DNA of 64,000 nucleotides from Helianthus annuus (taxonomy: Eukaryota; Streptophyta; Magnoliopsida; Asterales; Asteraceae). The DNA lies in NCBI RefSeq assembly GCF_002127325.2, contig NC_035443.2:30117090-30181089 (forward strand). The letters run 5' to 3'. Positions 1 to 11,042 of the stretch are shown piece by piece. Position 1 is the first letter of the stretch; the number at the start of each line of letters is the position of its first letter. Under the pieces are notes generated by a model, which was not told where the DNA came from, searched no databases, and was given only the letters and a program-made list of their open reading frames with translations. The position numbers and the translations under genes are program-made.

Positions 1-7
1 CTCAGTA

Positions 8-121
<114 letters not shown>

Positions 122-599
122 GAGTAAACGTTTTGTAGTTTTTAACGATAATGCTTTATGTTTTGGTCTAAATATTGCGAGTTAACATACTACAACACGC
201 GTTTTTGGTTCAACATTTTACGTCTCTTTTTGTGGTTAAACACCCATGATTCATGTTTTTTTCTAGTAACTAAATTCTTATTAAGATAATAAGAACACAC
301 GGAGTGGGTGTGATATTCTAGGTAGTGGCCTCTTCATGTCGTGCACACCGGCCCACGAATGGCGTGAAGGGCGGTGTGGGGTTGGAGGCGGGGTAATTTC
401 CACCTGCGCGAAGGCGTTTGATGTGGTGATGTGGTTGGGTGTGGGGCAACGGCTAAATTTAAACAAATAATATTTACTTAAAAAAACTTCTCCTATATAA
501 TCAAAAACCAATTCTATCATTTTTATCTTACAAAAACTCTCATCTTATCTCATTTTATCTCAACTTTCATCTTATTTTCTCTTCAAAAATTTAGATAAA

Positions 600-938
600 A
601 TGGGAGCGATTCCATGGGCCAAAGAAGAGGGCATTGCGTTGTGTGAATCTTGGGTTGAAACGCTTACCCACTATATGCTCCGTGATCGCTCGGGTCCGTT
701 TTGGGGACATATTTTCCAACAATTTTGTATTAATAGGGGTGACACCACCTGAACCGTGGATGCACTTTCTTCGTATTTCAGGTCTATTCGTTTGGATAGT
801 TTAAGATTTGAGATGGTGCACAATGCTGTGCAAAACGACGGTGGTGACCTTTCGAAAGACGACGTCATACAAGTCGCCCAGTCGACAATAGACACCAATA
901 TAACTGTGACTTCAAACACATTTCGGCGTGACAGATAA
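600..938 (+). pseudogene. Myb/SANT-like ORF (PIF/Harbinger-associated type), copy A, nonsense-broken
   Basis: This reading frame begins MGAIPWAKEEGIALCESWV and ends at TAA 936-938. It is 113 codons long, including an in-frame TGA at 750-752 where copy C has TGG. The pattern of Trp, acidic residues, LCESWV, then FW-HIFQQF and a SE/SK-D-IQVA segment matches the trihelix/Myb-like domain of PIF/Harbinger accessory proteins. Host proteins annotated as GST-T3-like share this domain. Family assignment is from pattern memory, not a search. Flanking matches of ACACGGAGTGG (297-307) and CCACTCCGTAT (1839-1849) suggest the ORF rides in a terminally inverted element, but I found no clear target duplication. 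Confidence 0.6.
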
Positions 939-1060
939 TTGAATTTTATGTTTAACTATGTTAAGTTTAACGTTTAATTTTAATTATGTAATTTTTTTGT
1001 TTATTTCGTGTGTTTTTTTTAGTTTCATTTTTTGTAACTTATGTAGTGTTTTTATTTTTA

Positions 1061-1593
1061 GGCAAATTGGATTTAAATAATCCCAACTTACTCAATTTGG
1101 CCGATAATAATCCCAACTCAGTTATTGGCCGATAATAATTTGAACTGGTCTACTTTTGGCCGATAATAGTCCGCCGTTAAAAATAGCTTAACGGAGTTAT
1201 GCTTTTTTCCGAATTACAAACCGATATTTTATGGATTTTGATTAGAACGAAGATACGAGCCGGTTTATGTAAAACATACCTCAAAATGGTGATTCAAACA
1301 ACTTGATTTTTGTTAATTGGAAGTTTAAACACCCGAATTGAAACACCGTTTTTGTCGTTTGGAGTAATATTTCGAGGTAAATTTTATATCAATCAACTCG
1401 TATCCTCGTTCTAATCAAAAGCCCTAAACATCGGTTTGTAATTCGGAAAAAAGCATAACTCCGTTAAGCTATTTTTAACGGCGGACTATTATCGGCCAAA
1501 AGTAGACCAGTTCGTATTATTATCGGCCAATAACTGAGTTGGATTATTATCGACCAAATTGAGTAAGTTGGGATTATTTAAATCCAATTTGCC
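1061..1593. mobile_element. Mutator-type foldback MITE in unit A
   Basis: This 533-bp element begins GGCAAATTGGATTTAAATAA and ends with the inverted complement. The two halves of roughly 250 bp are reverse complements with few mismatches, so the whole element folds back on itself. It is flanked by TATTTTTA (1053-1060) and TATTTTTT (1594-1601). Unit B has the unoccupied sequence at the same place, which supports an 8-9-bp target duplication as in the Mutator superfamily. Each arm contains a CTTAACGGAGTTAAG-like palindrome. No coding capacity. Confidence 0.85.
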
Positions 1594-1875
1594 TATTTTT
1601 TAAATTATGTAATTTTTTTATTAATGTTGTTTCTTTAATTAGTATTAATGTTTTTTTTAATTTAACATATTTAATATAATTTTTAAATATAAAATAATAA
1701 TAAAAAGTGTGTGCCACTGTCGAATAATGTCACCCTTTCACGCCCCGTCATACTTCTCCCTTTTTTGTACCATGCCATTTTTCTAACATGTGATAATGTA
1801 GTTGGCACATATCGCATAACGCCCCTTTTTAAACCTTTCCACTCCGTATATTCTAACCTATAAACAAGATGCATG

Positions 1876-2111
1876 ACCATGGCTTTATAACCTAGTGGCA
1901 TTTTACGGGTAGGATAAGCCTTTGTGACCAATAGATCCTGTGTTCGATTCCCACAAGGGGGTTTTCTCATATTTATTGGGTTTCCTCCTAAATATGTATA
2001 TAGGCATTGTGCCTAATGAAGATGGATATGATATGTTAGTTACACTGGTGACACGATAATACATCAATAGTCCGTTAGTGATTCAAATTTACCGTTAAAA
2101 AAATAAAAAAT
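1876..2111 (+). mobile_element. tRNA-derived SINE, copy in unit A
   Basis: This 236-bp retroposon has an A-box-like TAACCTAGTGGC near its head, a B-box-like TGTTCGATTCC about 55 bp downstream, and an A-rich tail. It is bounded by a perfect 14-bp target duplication, AAACAAGATGCATG, at 1862-1875 and 2112-2125. Orthologous copies with the same duplication occur in units B and C, so insertion preceded duplication of the units. Confidence 0.9.
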
Positions 2112-2476
2112 AAACAAGATGCATGTTGTAAGGATTCTTTTTGTTTGTATATTCTTTTTCTGAAACCAATGTCATGAAATGCAAAGATGCAGGTTGATCA
2201 GTCCTGACTAAATGTCAATTGGTTCACCAAAAGTGTGACAGAAGGACCATTAAGCCATTCAACCAAAGATTGTTTATTTATGTATAGCATCATATCAAGT
2301 TTAAGTTCCAAAATGAAATTTTGGCATAGTTATAACTTTTAGACAGGAGTAGGGAAAATTTGAAGTTTAAGATTCAAAATGAAATATTATTCATTTTATA
2401 TTACTAATAGGGTGCTGGAAGGCTTTTAAACATTTTGAGAGGAGAATGTTTTGGGTTCAAGTCTCTTTAACAAAAA

Positions 2477-2793
2477 TAGTGTTTTCAGACCTGGACTGAA
2501 CCGGCCGATCGGACCGTTTGGGAAGGGAACTGGAGGTTGAGCCGGTCCGGTTCATGGTATTGGGCCGGAAATACATTGAACCGGAGTTTAACCGGCGACC
2601 CAGCGGTTGGACCGGGGAACCGGCCTATCGGACCGGTTTTTTGAAGGGTTGGACTGGTTTTTTATATATTTTTTCAGATTTAAACCTGTTAATTTTTATA
2701 ATATTTACGATACCTTCCGGTTCTTACGTCCGGTCGGACCATTGAACCGGTAAGAAGACCGGTTCAACGTCCGATCCTATTCCAAAAACATTG
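2477..2793. mobile_element. CCGG-rich hAT-type MITE in unit A
   Basis: This 317-bp element is studded with ACCGG/CCGGT words. Its ends are TAGTGTTTTCAGACC and the inverse of CAATGTTTTTGGAATAGG, an imperfect terminal inverted repeat. It is flanked by AACAAAAA (2469-2476) and AACAAATA (2794-2801), an 8-bp duplication typical of hAT. Unit C has the empty site near 33048-33055. Open frames here are by-products of the CCGG repeats. Confidence 0.85.
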
Positions 2794-3111
2794 AACAAAT
2801 AGGAATAAAAGAAATTCATCGTTAAAAAAAGTTTCAAAATGAAAATTTAGCACAGTTATAACTTTTAGACATGAGTAGGGAAAAAATAAGTTAAATTTTG
2901 ATAGTTTGATTAATATTTGCATTCGTTTCTTATTATATATTGTTTAAATATTTGAAATAAAATGTCATCGTCATTTATAATTTTTTTTTAACTTTCCTTA
3001 TGAATTAGTATGTTCCTTGTTTGTATATTTAGTCCAACACTTCATTGAATTTACTAATTGCAAATTTGCAACAAGTTTGAATTGGCAAACGTCATTAATA
3101 GACCGTTGTCA

Positions 3112-3375
3112 GAGGGTATGGAGGCGCCACCAAGGCCACCTCACCCTCTATAGCTCCGGGTGGCGCCATACACCCACACCCAGCCATGCATCTCGGGGCG
3201 CTATAGCCCAGGCGCCACCATGGTAACGAGCAGCAATCGCGAAGAACGAGGAAGGATAGTTTAAATGGGGGGCGCTATAGCTTGAAGGGGCTTTATCTCA
3301 CACTCTTCAAGTTAAGGGGAGATGCCTTAAACTCCCTGTGTGACGTGGCGTTGATAAAGCCCCTCCCACACCCTC
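3112..3375. mobile_element. Putative GC-rich MITE unique to unit A
   Basis: The segment runs from GAGGGTATGGAGGCGC to CCCTCCCACACCCTC. These ends are imperfect inverted repeats of one another (GAGGGTGTGGGAGGGG when complemented). Units B and C lack this segment at the same site. It is rich in GGCGCC and GCGCTATAGC palindromes. The target duplication is unclear (CAG-like), so class assignment is tentative. Confidence 0.5.
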
Positions 3376-3387
3376 CAGTCTAACTAA

Positions 3388-3715
3388 GGGTGTAAGGGGT
3401 GCATGCCCATTAAGATTTCTCAAACTCTCCCTCCACCCTATCATGTTGTGCCATGTAATTTACCTCTCATTCTTGCCTATTGCCCAAAAAACATAAGGGA
3501 TACATGCCTAAAATGAGATTAGGCAAACTAATTTTCAAAAAAAAACATGTGATTGGTTGAGAAGTAGTGGGCCCCATCTTTATCCCCTCTCCCACACTTC
3601 ACCGCATGCGGCATAGTTTCCCCGAAAAACCCACCCCGATCGGCAAACTTGGTGATGACGGTGGATATGCCGTGCGACACGTGGGGTTGCCGAAGGCACC
3701 CCACCCCGCACACCC
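3388..3715. mobile_element. PIF/Harbinger (Tourist-like) MITE in unit A
   Basis: This 328-bp element has termini GGGTGTAAGGGGTG and the complement of CACCCCGCACACCC. It is flanked on both sides by TAA (3385-3387 and 3716-3718), the 3-bp TWA duplication of PIF/Harbinger elements. No transposase is present. A paralogous empty site (TATAACTAGCCAACC) lies in unit C near 33752-33766. Confidence 0.88.
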
Positions 3716-3860
3716 TAACTAACCAATATTTCACAATAATTAAAATAGTGAATAATTTGTAATTGGAACTGCTCAATTACAAAAATATAAAATACAAAAG
3801 CAATTAATCTAAAATATTAGTCATTTAGCCTGTGCAACGGTCCCAACTTTAAAAAAAATA

Positions 3861-4121
3861 GGCAAATTGGAAAATAATAATCCTACCATTGTGAAATTGG
3901 CCAATAATAATCCCAAGTCAGGAATTAGCCAATAATAATCTCACCTCGTCCATTTTTAGAAAATAATACTCCAAATGCTGACGTGGCACTTTTGTCGTTT
4001 AGTGACTGTGGATTATTATTTTCCAAAAATGGACGAGGTGAGATTATTATCGGCTAATTCCTGACTTGGGATTATAATTGGCCAATTTCACAATAGTGGG
4101 ATTATTATTTTTCAATTTGCC
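3861..4121. mobile_element. Short Mutator-type foldback MITE in unit A
   Basis: This 261-bp foldback element has ends GGCAAATTGGAAAATAATAA and CAATTTGCC, and its arms fold almost completely. The 9-bp flanks AAAAAAATA (3852-3860) and AAAATAATA (4122-4130) differ at one position. Units B (near 11520) and C (near 33890) lack the element. The terminal bases match the larger element at 1061-1593, so the two belong to one family. Confidence 0.85.
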
Positions 4122-4938
4122 AAAATAATAAGGGGTGATCCAACATTTTCACATATTATAAACTAATACACCTTTACTAATAGAACCTTAATTTCTTTTT
4201 GTCCACTTATCCTTTTCGGTTTAGTAAAGCTCCATTAGTATACAATATATGAAAAGGTGAGACCACCACTGGTTATTTTTGAAGTTGTGACTGTTGTCGG
4301 CCAACAACTGATAGTTAGGGTTATTAAAATCCATTATCCCAATCCAAAATATCATATTTGAGTTTAGCTATAAGCCATAACCAAGCCAAACGAAACTAAC
4401 AAATGCTCACTTGTATTTTTTTTTAATGTTAAACCCATCTTATTCGAAGTATTTGGTACACCATGTTACCATGCCTCATCTTATATTTGTATCACTTGTA
4501 TTTTTTTAATGTTAAACCCAATCTTATTCAAAGTATTTGGTACATCATGTTACCATGCCTCATCTTATATTTGTAAATGGCTTTCTTTCTAAAGGAATGT
4601 GTTTGTAAATTATATTTTTTAATAATGGAAAGATCGATTTTGTGAAAGAATAAAGAAGATTGATTTGTCATGTGATTGATTAGATGATTTGATAAAGAGG
4701 AATAAGGATTAAGGAATAGAGAAAAGAGGAATAAGCTATGAAATTTGCCGCTCAAAACCGAAACGTGAGAAATATCACATTGACATGTAGCAGTAATAGA
4801 CTTAAGTTAATATCACGTGGCAAAAGTTGATTTTGTTTTATTTTCGTTAATAGATATAATCATAGATTATAATAAGGGGAGACGTTTTTTCTCTTCAAAA
4901 CCACAAATCAATAGCCTAATCACATGACACGTGTCTTA

Positions 4939-5390
4939 GTGGGTGTTTGGGATTGCGTTTTCAACCTGATTATTTGATTATTGTGTTTTGAAATCGCAAA
5001 AAATCTATTTTGAGTGTTTGGTAAAAAATTAATAAAAAGTGATTTTTTACGTTTTGTAAAGTTCAAAACGTGATAATCCATAAGTAGGTCACCCCTTGCT
5101 GCAGGAAAACGTGATAATCCAAAAACTGATTTTTTACGTTTTCACTTATTGATTTTTTTAAAATATATATATACTTGCCAAACACTCAAATAGTTGATTA
5201 TCTGATTATTGTGATATCAAACAACATAATCAAATCCAAACAATGTTGATTATCTGATTATTGTGATATCAAACAATATAATCAAATCCAAACACTATCT
5301 TTCTGCAGCACGTTTTGTTACAGCTAATTATCTGATTCTGATTATTCAAAACGCATAATCTATTTTCAAAACTCAACCCCAAACACCCCC
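4939..5390. mobile_element. Tourist-type MITE in unit A
   Basis: This 452-bp element has ends GTGGGTGTTTGGG and CCCAAACACCCCC, with TTA duplicated at 4936-4938 and 5391-5393. It contains a roughly 58-bp internal tandem duplication around 5193-5300 (core TGATTATTGTGATATC). Units B and C have the uninterrupted flanking sequence leading to AAATCCATCTCATT. Non-coding. Confidence 0.88.
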
Positions 5391-6153
5391 TTAAATCCAT
5401 CTCATTTATTATCTTAAGTTATAGTACCTGTGTATTACAAGAATGATCTCACAATAAATTATATTATTTAACAGTGACATAAATTTTAAATGAAAGAAAC
5501 GTTCCATTACTAATTATGCTTTTAATATTAATGACATGATTATGCTTATTAAACTAAAATTAGCTTAAACTTATTATTAGTTAAATAAAATTTGATTTAA
5601 ACTTATTATTATTTAATGAATTTAAATTTAAATTAAACTCGAAAATGTTCCTACTATATACAATTTGATAAAAATAACTAAAATTATTTGATAAGTTAGG
5701 AAAGATATAATATTATATTTTTTAATCTTAATGACACACTTACATATTTTAATTCAAAATTTGTGATAAGAAAATGATTAATTACGGAATTTGAATTAGA
5801 GTTTAAACCATTTACTATTTCAAAAATTTTAAACTCAATCTAATTGATAATTAAGGAAAATATTAGTTAATATATTTTCTTTTAATGTTAAAGAGACTAT
5901 TATGTTTTTAACATCAAATTTTAGTTCACAATTAAGAAAAGATTTAAATATATATACTCAAGATTTAATGAGCAAACATAAAACCATATGATGTTATCCA
6001 ATCTTTGTGTTTTCCTTCTAAACACAATAATAATAGATTAAGATATTCCCATGTGGCAATAAATGGTTTAAAAGATTGCCAAGTGTCTATAGATTATTTT
6101 GTTTTATAATAATGTATAGATTAACACAGAATCCTCTAATGATTTTTATCTGT

Positions 6154-6528
6154 GTTGTCAAGACTCACCCAGTCGCACGCCTAGACCCACTTTTCAGGCC
6201 CAGCCAACCTTCTCGCTTTGCTTCAAAAGCCCCATTTTCAAGCCCTCAGACGCATTTTCATGCCAAAATCTAACGAAATGATGATCAAAATCGTTTGAAC
6301 GGGTTTGACATGTTTGAACAATTATAAGAACCCTAAACAAACCTGGAAACAACCTAAACCAACTTAAACTAGCTCTAAAGATGCCTAAAACATCTCTAAA
6401 ATCCTTAAAACCGTATTTTTATACTTAACAACTCGCCTAAAAAAGTGCTCGCTTTTTAAACGCCTTGCATTGAGGCACAAGGCTCACCTTTTGCGCCTTG
6501 AGTGTTCCTTACGCCTTTGACAACTATG
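6154..6528. repeat. TTGTCAA-bounded repeat shared by units A and B
   Basis: The segment begins TTGTCAAGACTCACC and ends CGCCTTTGACAA, giving a short inverted TTGTCAA terminus. A second copy lies at about 12988-13362 in unit B. It contains AAGGCG/CGCCTT words repeated near the right end. No convincing target duplication or ORF was found. It may be a MITE that was present before the duplication. Confidence 0.5.
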
Positions 6529-7347
6529 ATTTTTTTAGCAAAACTAATTAACTTGTTTTTAATATCGGATCTGGGAGTTTTCGCTTAGTGGGATAAAATA
6601 TGAGCCGTCTCAAAATGAGTCGAGTAAAAGAAAACAAAAAAAAATGACGATAAAACTTATCTCTTTTATACATCACAAATTACTAAGACGTTTATATCGC
6701 AAAAAGTAAAATTTTCATTACTTCTATCATAGCATAGTATTAGAAGTTCAACATTTCATCTATTTTTCTTCCGTATTTAGTTTTAATTTCATCTACTTTT
6801 CTTCTGTTTTTAGTTTTAAAAATAGGTAGTTGAAGTGTTCATTCAAACTTAACTAAATTGAGTGGCATAGAAATAAACTCCGAATGTATATGATAATTAT
6901 ACCTAAAGTTAAAGTCAAATTAAAACTTGTTTAAAATAAAAGGTTAGGAAAATACAAATGTGAAAATATTGTGGATGTCATCATGGAAATGTGTCTTGAA
7001 CTCTTGTTGTAGTCCCACACGTAAACATGGCTAATTTTGTAACTATAAAAAAGGGGAAAAATATCCCAAAACCAGACAATCATGTCTCAACTCAGTCTTA
7101 AATTATCAAAAATTATAATTTTCTTTTATGAAAGTCAGACTAAAAACATGAGGTGTCTTGAGGGTTAGCTAAACCTTTTTTTTTTTTTTTTTTTTTGGCA
7201 AAAACGGATTTTAAGTTAGGGATCTTTCATAAAAAAACAACATTTTTAACTTAAGATTCTAATACATAGAAAGAAATACGATTACATGTATGTTTTGTAT
7301 ACGATTTACAAAAGACATAATCACACATATTAAGGTTGGAGTGAGTT

Positions 7348-7560
7348 TTAGTAAGGAATATTGGATTTTAATAATCCCAACTATTCGTCGTTGGCCGCCA
7401 ATATTTCGAACTTTAAAAATAACCATTGGCAATCTCAACTATTAACATATTGGCTTTCAATGGATCTTAACTAACAGAACCCTAACGCTGTTAGTCTCCA
7501 ACCACCGGAAAAACGTTTTTTGATGGAAAACTTCCTTTTAGCCGAAAAACTCAATCTTTT
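7348..7560. other. Junction segment between units A and B
   Basis: This unique sequence sits between the end of unit A and the truncated start of unit B. Its first part (GGAATATTGGATTTTAATAATCCCAA) resembles the end of a Mutator-type foldback MITE, but no second end was found. Unit B resumes at CCACCGGCATGGAGGCG, so the left end of B is missing. Confidence 0.5.
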
Positions 7561-7765
7561 CCACCGGCATGGAGGCGTTTGATGTGGTTGGGTGTGGGTC
7601 ATAGCCGTTGCCCCCAACGGTTAAATTTAAACAAATAATATTTACTTAAAAAAACTTCTCCTATATAGTCAAACCAATTCTACCATTTTTACCTTACAAA
7701 AACTCTCATCTTATCTCATTTTATCTCAACTTTCATCTTATTTTCTCTTTAAAAATTTAGATAAA

Positions 7766-8104
7766 ATGGGAGAGATTCCATGGGCCGAAGAAGAGGCCAT
7801 CGCTTTGTGTGAATCTTGGGTTGAAGCGCTTACCCACTATATGCTCCGTGATCGCTCCGGTCCGTTTTGGAGACATATTTTCCAACAATTTTGTATTCAT
7901 AGGGGTGACACCACCCGGACCGTGGATGCACTTTCTTCGCATTTCAGGTCTATTCGTTTGGATAGTTTAAGATTTAAGATGGTGCACAATGCTGTACAAA
8001 ATGACGGGGGTGACCTTTCGGAAGACGGCGTCATACAAGTCGCCCTGTCGACTACAGGCACCACTATAACTGTGACTTCAATCGCGTTTCGGTGTGACAG
8101 ATAA
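7766..8104 (+). CDS. Myb/SANT-like small protein, copy B (open)
   Basis: An open 112-codon frame starts at ATG 7766 and stops at TAA 8102-8104. The protein has IPWAEEEAIALCESWV (residues 3-18), FWRHIFQQF (about 33-41) and a SEDGVIQVAL segment (about 84-93). This is the spacing of the Myb/trihelix-like domain of PIF/Harbinger accessory proteins. The usual third aromatic position near the C-terminus is not evident, and no DDE transposase lies nearby. The start is chosen because it matches the conserved ATG of copies A and C and follows a shared TCTCTTYAAAAATTTAGATAAA leader. It may be a captured domain fragment, not an expressed protein. The domain call is pattern-based. Confidence 0.5.
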   Translation: MGEIPWAEEEAIALCESWVEALTHYMLRDRSGPFWRHIFQQFCIHRGDTTRTVDALSSHFRSIRLDSLRFKMVHNAVQNDGGDLSEDGVIQVALSTTGTTITVTSIAFRCDR

Positions 8105-8492
8105 TTGAATTTTATGTTTAATTATGTTTAGGTTTTAATTATGTAATGTTTTTTTTTGTTTATTTCGTGTGTTTTTTCAGTTTCATTTTTTTGTAACTTA
8201 TGTAATGTTTTTATTTTTAAATTATGTAAATTTTTTTATTAATGTTATTTCTTTAATTAGTATTAATTTTTTTTTAATTTAATAGATTTTATATAACTTT
8301 TAAATATAAAATAATAATAAAAAATGTGTGACACGTGTCGAATAACGTCACCTTTTCACGCCCCGTCCTACTTCTCCCTTTTTGCACCATGCCATTTTCC
8401 TGACATCTGATAATGTAGTTAGCACATATCGCATAACGCCCCTTTTTAAACCTTTCCACTCCATGTATTCTAACCAATAAACAAGATGCATG

Positions 8493-8729
8493 ACCATGGC
8501 TTTATAGCCTAATGACATCTTACGGGTGGGATACGCCTTTGTGACCAATAGGTCCTGGGTTCGATTCCCATAAGGGGGTTTTCTTATATTTATCGGGTTT
8601 CCTCTTAAATATGTGCATAGGCATTGTGCCTAATGAAGATGGATATGATATGTTGGTTCCACTGGTGGCACGATAATACCTCAGTAGTCCGTCAGTGATA
8701 CAAATTTACCCTTATAAAAATAAAAAAAT
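8493..8729 (+). mobile_element. tRNA-derived SINE, copy in unit B
   Basis: This is the second copy of the SINE at 1876-2111, with A-box TAGCCTAATGAC, B-box GGTTCGATTCC and an A-rich tail. It has the same 14-bp duplication AAACAAGATGCATG at 8479-8492 and 8730-8743. The B box matches the Pol III consensus better here than in unit A. Confidence 0.9.
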
Positions 8730-9085
8730 AAACAAGATGCATGTTGTAAGGATTCTCTTTTGTTTGTATATTCTTTTTCTGAAACTCATGTCATGAAATG
8801 CAAAGATGCAGGTTGATCAGTCCTGACTAAATGTCCATTGGTTCACCAAAGGTGTGACAGAAAGACCATTAAGCCAATAAACCAAAGATTGTTAGTTTAA
8901 GTTCCAAAATGAAATTTTGGCATAGTTATAACTTTTAGATAGGAGTAGGGAAAATTTGAAGTTTAAGTTTCAAAATAAAATATTATTCATTTTACATTAT
9001 TAATAGGGTGGTGGTCCAGCAAAGACAAGGGCTTTTAAACACTTTGAGAGGAGAAGATGTTGGGTTCAAGTCTCATAAACAAAAA

Positions 9086-9410
9086 TAGTGTTTTCAGACC
9101 TGGACCGGACTGGCCGGTTGGACCGTTCGGGAAGGGAACCGGAGGTTGAGCCAGTCTGGGTCATGGTATTGGGCCGGAAATGCATTGAACCGGAGTTTAA
9201 CCGGCGACTCGTCGGTTGGACCGGAGAACCGGCCGGTCGGATCGGTTTTTGGAAGGGTTGGACCGGTTTTTTATATATTTTTCAGATTTAAACCTATTAA
9301 TTTTTATAATATTTACGATACCTTCCTGTTCTTACGTCCGGTCCGACCAGTCGGACCATTGAACCGGTAAGAAGACTGGTTCAACGTCCGGTCCGATTCT
9401 AAAAACATTG
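9086..9410. mobile_element. CCGG-rich hAT-type MITE in unit B
   Basis: This copy of the element at 2477-2793 is 325 bp long. Its 8-bp duplication AACAAAAA is perfect (9078-9085 and 9411-9418). Terminal repeats TAGTGTTTTCAGACCTGGAC and the complement of GTCCGATTCTAAAAACATTG share the GGAC terminus of the arms. Confidence 0.88.
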
Positions 9411-9626
9411 AACAAAAAGAAATAAAAGAAATTTATCGTTAAAAAAGTTTCAAAATGAAAATTTAGCACAGTTATAACTTTTAGACATAAGTAAGGAAAA
9501 AATAAGTTAAATTTTGATAGTTTGATTAATATTTTCATTCGTTTCTTATTATATGTTGTTTAAACATTTGAAATAATTGTCATCATCATTTATATTTTTT
9601 TTTGAACTTTCCTTATGAATTAGTAC

Positions 9627-10170
9627 CAGGGACGGCCCTAAAAATTCGTGTGCCCTGTTCAAGCTCGAAAAAATATGCCCTTCGGCCCTATAAATGTAAA
9701 CTAGTTTTTTATATAACTATTCACGAAATCATAGTGTTCGCTCAGACCAAACAAAGATACTACGGCCATGTGTTTCGGGTTGCGAGTCGGTTCAACGATT
9801 CGGGCCAAATAAGGTTTATCACATAATAAAAAACACTATACAACAAGGAAAAAATGAAAGTAGCAAACACATTTCCTATTTCTCTAATATCATCTATTTT
9901 AGATTTAAAATAAAAAACCCTTCAAAAGGGGAAAAGGGGAACTTAACCACTATAACAGCAAAAAATATAATAGCAAGCAGGCCTCGAACCTGGGATCCCA
10001 AGTTTGGAAAAGGGAAGCTTAACCACTAAGCTATTCATCTAATTATATTGGAATGCTCTTAAAAAAAATTATAACATATATAAGTTTTTTTTTTTTAAAA
10101 AAAAACGTGCCCTTCGGAATCTCGGGCCCTGGCCGGTGGTCCTCCCCGCCCACCTCCAGGGCCGCCCCTG
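9627..10170. mobile_element. hAT-type MITE unique to unit B
   Basis: This 544-bp element has ends CAGGGACGGCCCT and AGGGCCGCCCCTG, a 13-bp inverted repeat with one mismatch. It has a perfect 8-bp duplication ATTAGTAC (9619-9626 and 10171-10178). Units A and C have single ATTAGTA at this point. Between about 9978 and 10045 the minus strand has TAGCTTAGTGGTTAAG followed by GGTTCGAGGCC, resembling Pol III A and B boxes. Confidence 0.92.
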
Positions 10171-10198
10171 ATTAGTACGTTCCTTGTTTGTATATTTA

Positions 10199-10379
10199 GG
10201 GGGTGTTTGGTGTTGTGTTTTCAAAATAGATTTTGTGAAGCATGTAGGTACATACTTCTCCAAAACATCGTTTTGAAGGCAGATAATCACTTTTTCATCC
10301 AAACACTTTTTTAGATTATTTATTTTTTACAAACGCAGTAATCAAATAATCATTTAAAAACGTAATCCCAAACACCCTC
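10199..10379. mobile_element. Tourist-type MITE unique to unit B
   Basis: This 181-bp element has ends GGGGGTGTTTGGTG and CCCAAACACCCTC and a TTA duplication (10196-10198 and 10380-10382). It lies only 28 bp right of the hAT-type MITE. Units A and C retain the uninterrupted TATATTTAG-TCCAACACTT context. Confidence 0.88.
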
Positions 10380-10469
10380 TTAGTCCAACACTTGATTGAA
10401 TTTACCAATTGCAAATTTGCAACGAGTTTGAATTGGCAAACGTCATGAATAGACAGTTATTATAACTTA

Positions 10470-10642
10470 GGGTGTAAGGGGTGCATGCCCATTAAGATTA
10501 GTCCAACTTTCCCTCCACCTTATCATGTTGTGCCATGTAATTTCCCTCTCATTCTTGCCTATTGCCCAAAAAACATAAGGGATACATGCCTAAAATGAGA
10601 TTAGGCAAACTAATTTTCTAAAAAAAAACATTTGATTGGTTG
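10470..10642. mobile_element. 5' part of a PIF/Harbinger MITE, interrupted
   Basis: This segment matches the first half of the MITE at 3388-3715, starting GGGTGTAAGGGGTGC and stopping after TTTGATTGGTTG. A new sequence then follows, and a near-complete second copy of the MITE begins at 11043. The arrangement implies either two MITEs with an insertion between them or an insertion followed by local duplication. Confidence 0.7.
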
Positions 10643-11042
10643 TAGGGGTGTTCATCGAATCGAATTTTCGAATTATTCGAATCGAATTATTCGAATAATT
10701 TTTATTTTCCCATGAATTCGTATTCGATTCGAATTCGATTAAAACTTACCGAATTCGATTTGAATAAAAAAATCAATTCGTATTTGATTCGTATTCGATT
10801 AAAAATTCGAATTCGAATCAAATTCGAATAAATTCGATTTAATTCAGATTCTTTAAAAACATATAAAACCTATCAAAACGAAACATAAATTTTAAAGCAA
10901 CCATAAAATACGATATCACATTAAAAAGTTCCAAATAAAATACCATAAGTCTTAAATTCAAAATGAGAAGTCGGGAATAACCACACCATATTGAAAGTTA
11001 ATATTTATAGGGTTATAAATCTATTGATAGATTTGTTACTTA
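10643..11042. repeat. TTCGAA-rich insertion inside the unit B MITE
   Basis: These 400 bp begin TAGGGGTGTTCATCGAATCG and are dominated in the first 180 bp by degenerate TTCGAAT/ATTCGAA words. The remainder is AT-rich without a recognisable right terminus. The segment is absent from units A and C. No ORF of note. Confidence 0.6.

Larger units (their letters stand above)
172..7347 (+). repeat. Paralogous ~7-kb unit, copy A
   Basis: Unit A aligns by eye with unit B (7561-14185) and unit C (29096-36411). Shared landmarks in order are: a GGAGTGGGTGTGAT left segment, a Myb-like ORF, a SINE, a CCGG-rich MITE, a segment containing ATTGCAAATTTGCAA, a PIF-type MITE, a 700-bp AT-rich block, and a block ending GTGAGTTTTAGTA. 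The stretches between the elements listed separately (2126-2468, 2802-3108, 4131-4938, 5391-6150, 6530-7347) are AT-rich and non-coding as far as I can see. An 84-bp tandem duplication at about 4412-4574 (core CCATGTTACCATGCC) is present in A but single in B. The unit is probably an old segmental duplication; a very large non-autonomous transposon is the alternative. Confidence 0.8.

Noticed and set aside
1876..2111. A functional tRNA gene
   Set aside because: A and B boxes are present, but the sequence does not fold as tRNA, has an A-rich tail and a 14-bp target duplication, as a SINE does.
2518..2745. ORF with repeated Arg/Gly/Pro (also 9088-9370)
   Set aside because: Product of the CCGG-rich MITE repeats, different frames in the two copies.
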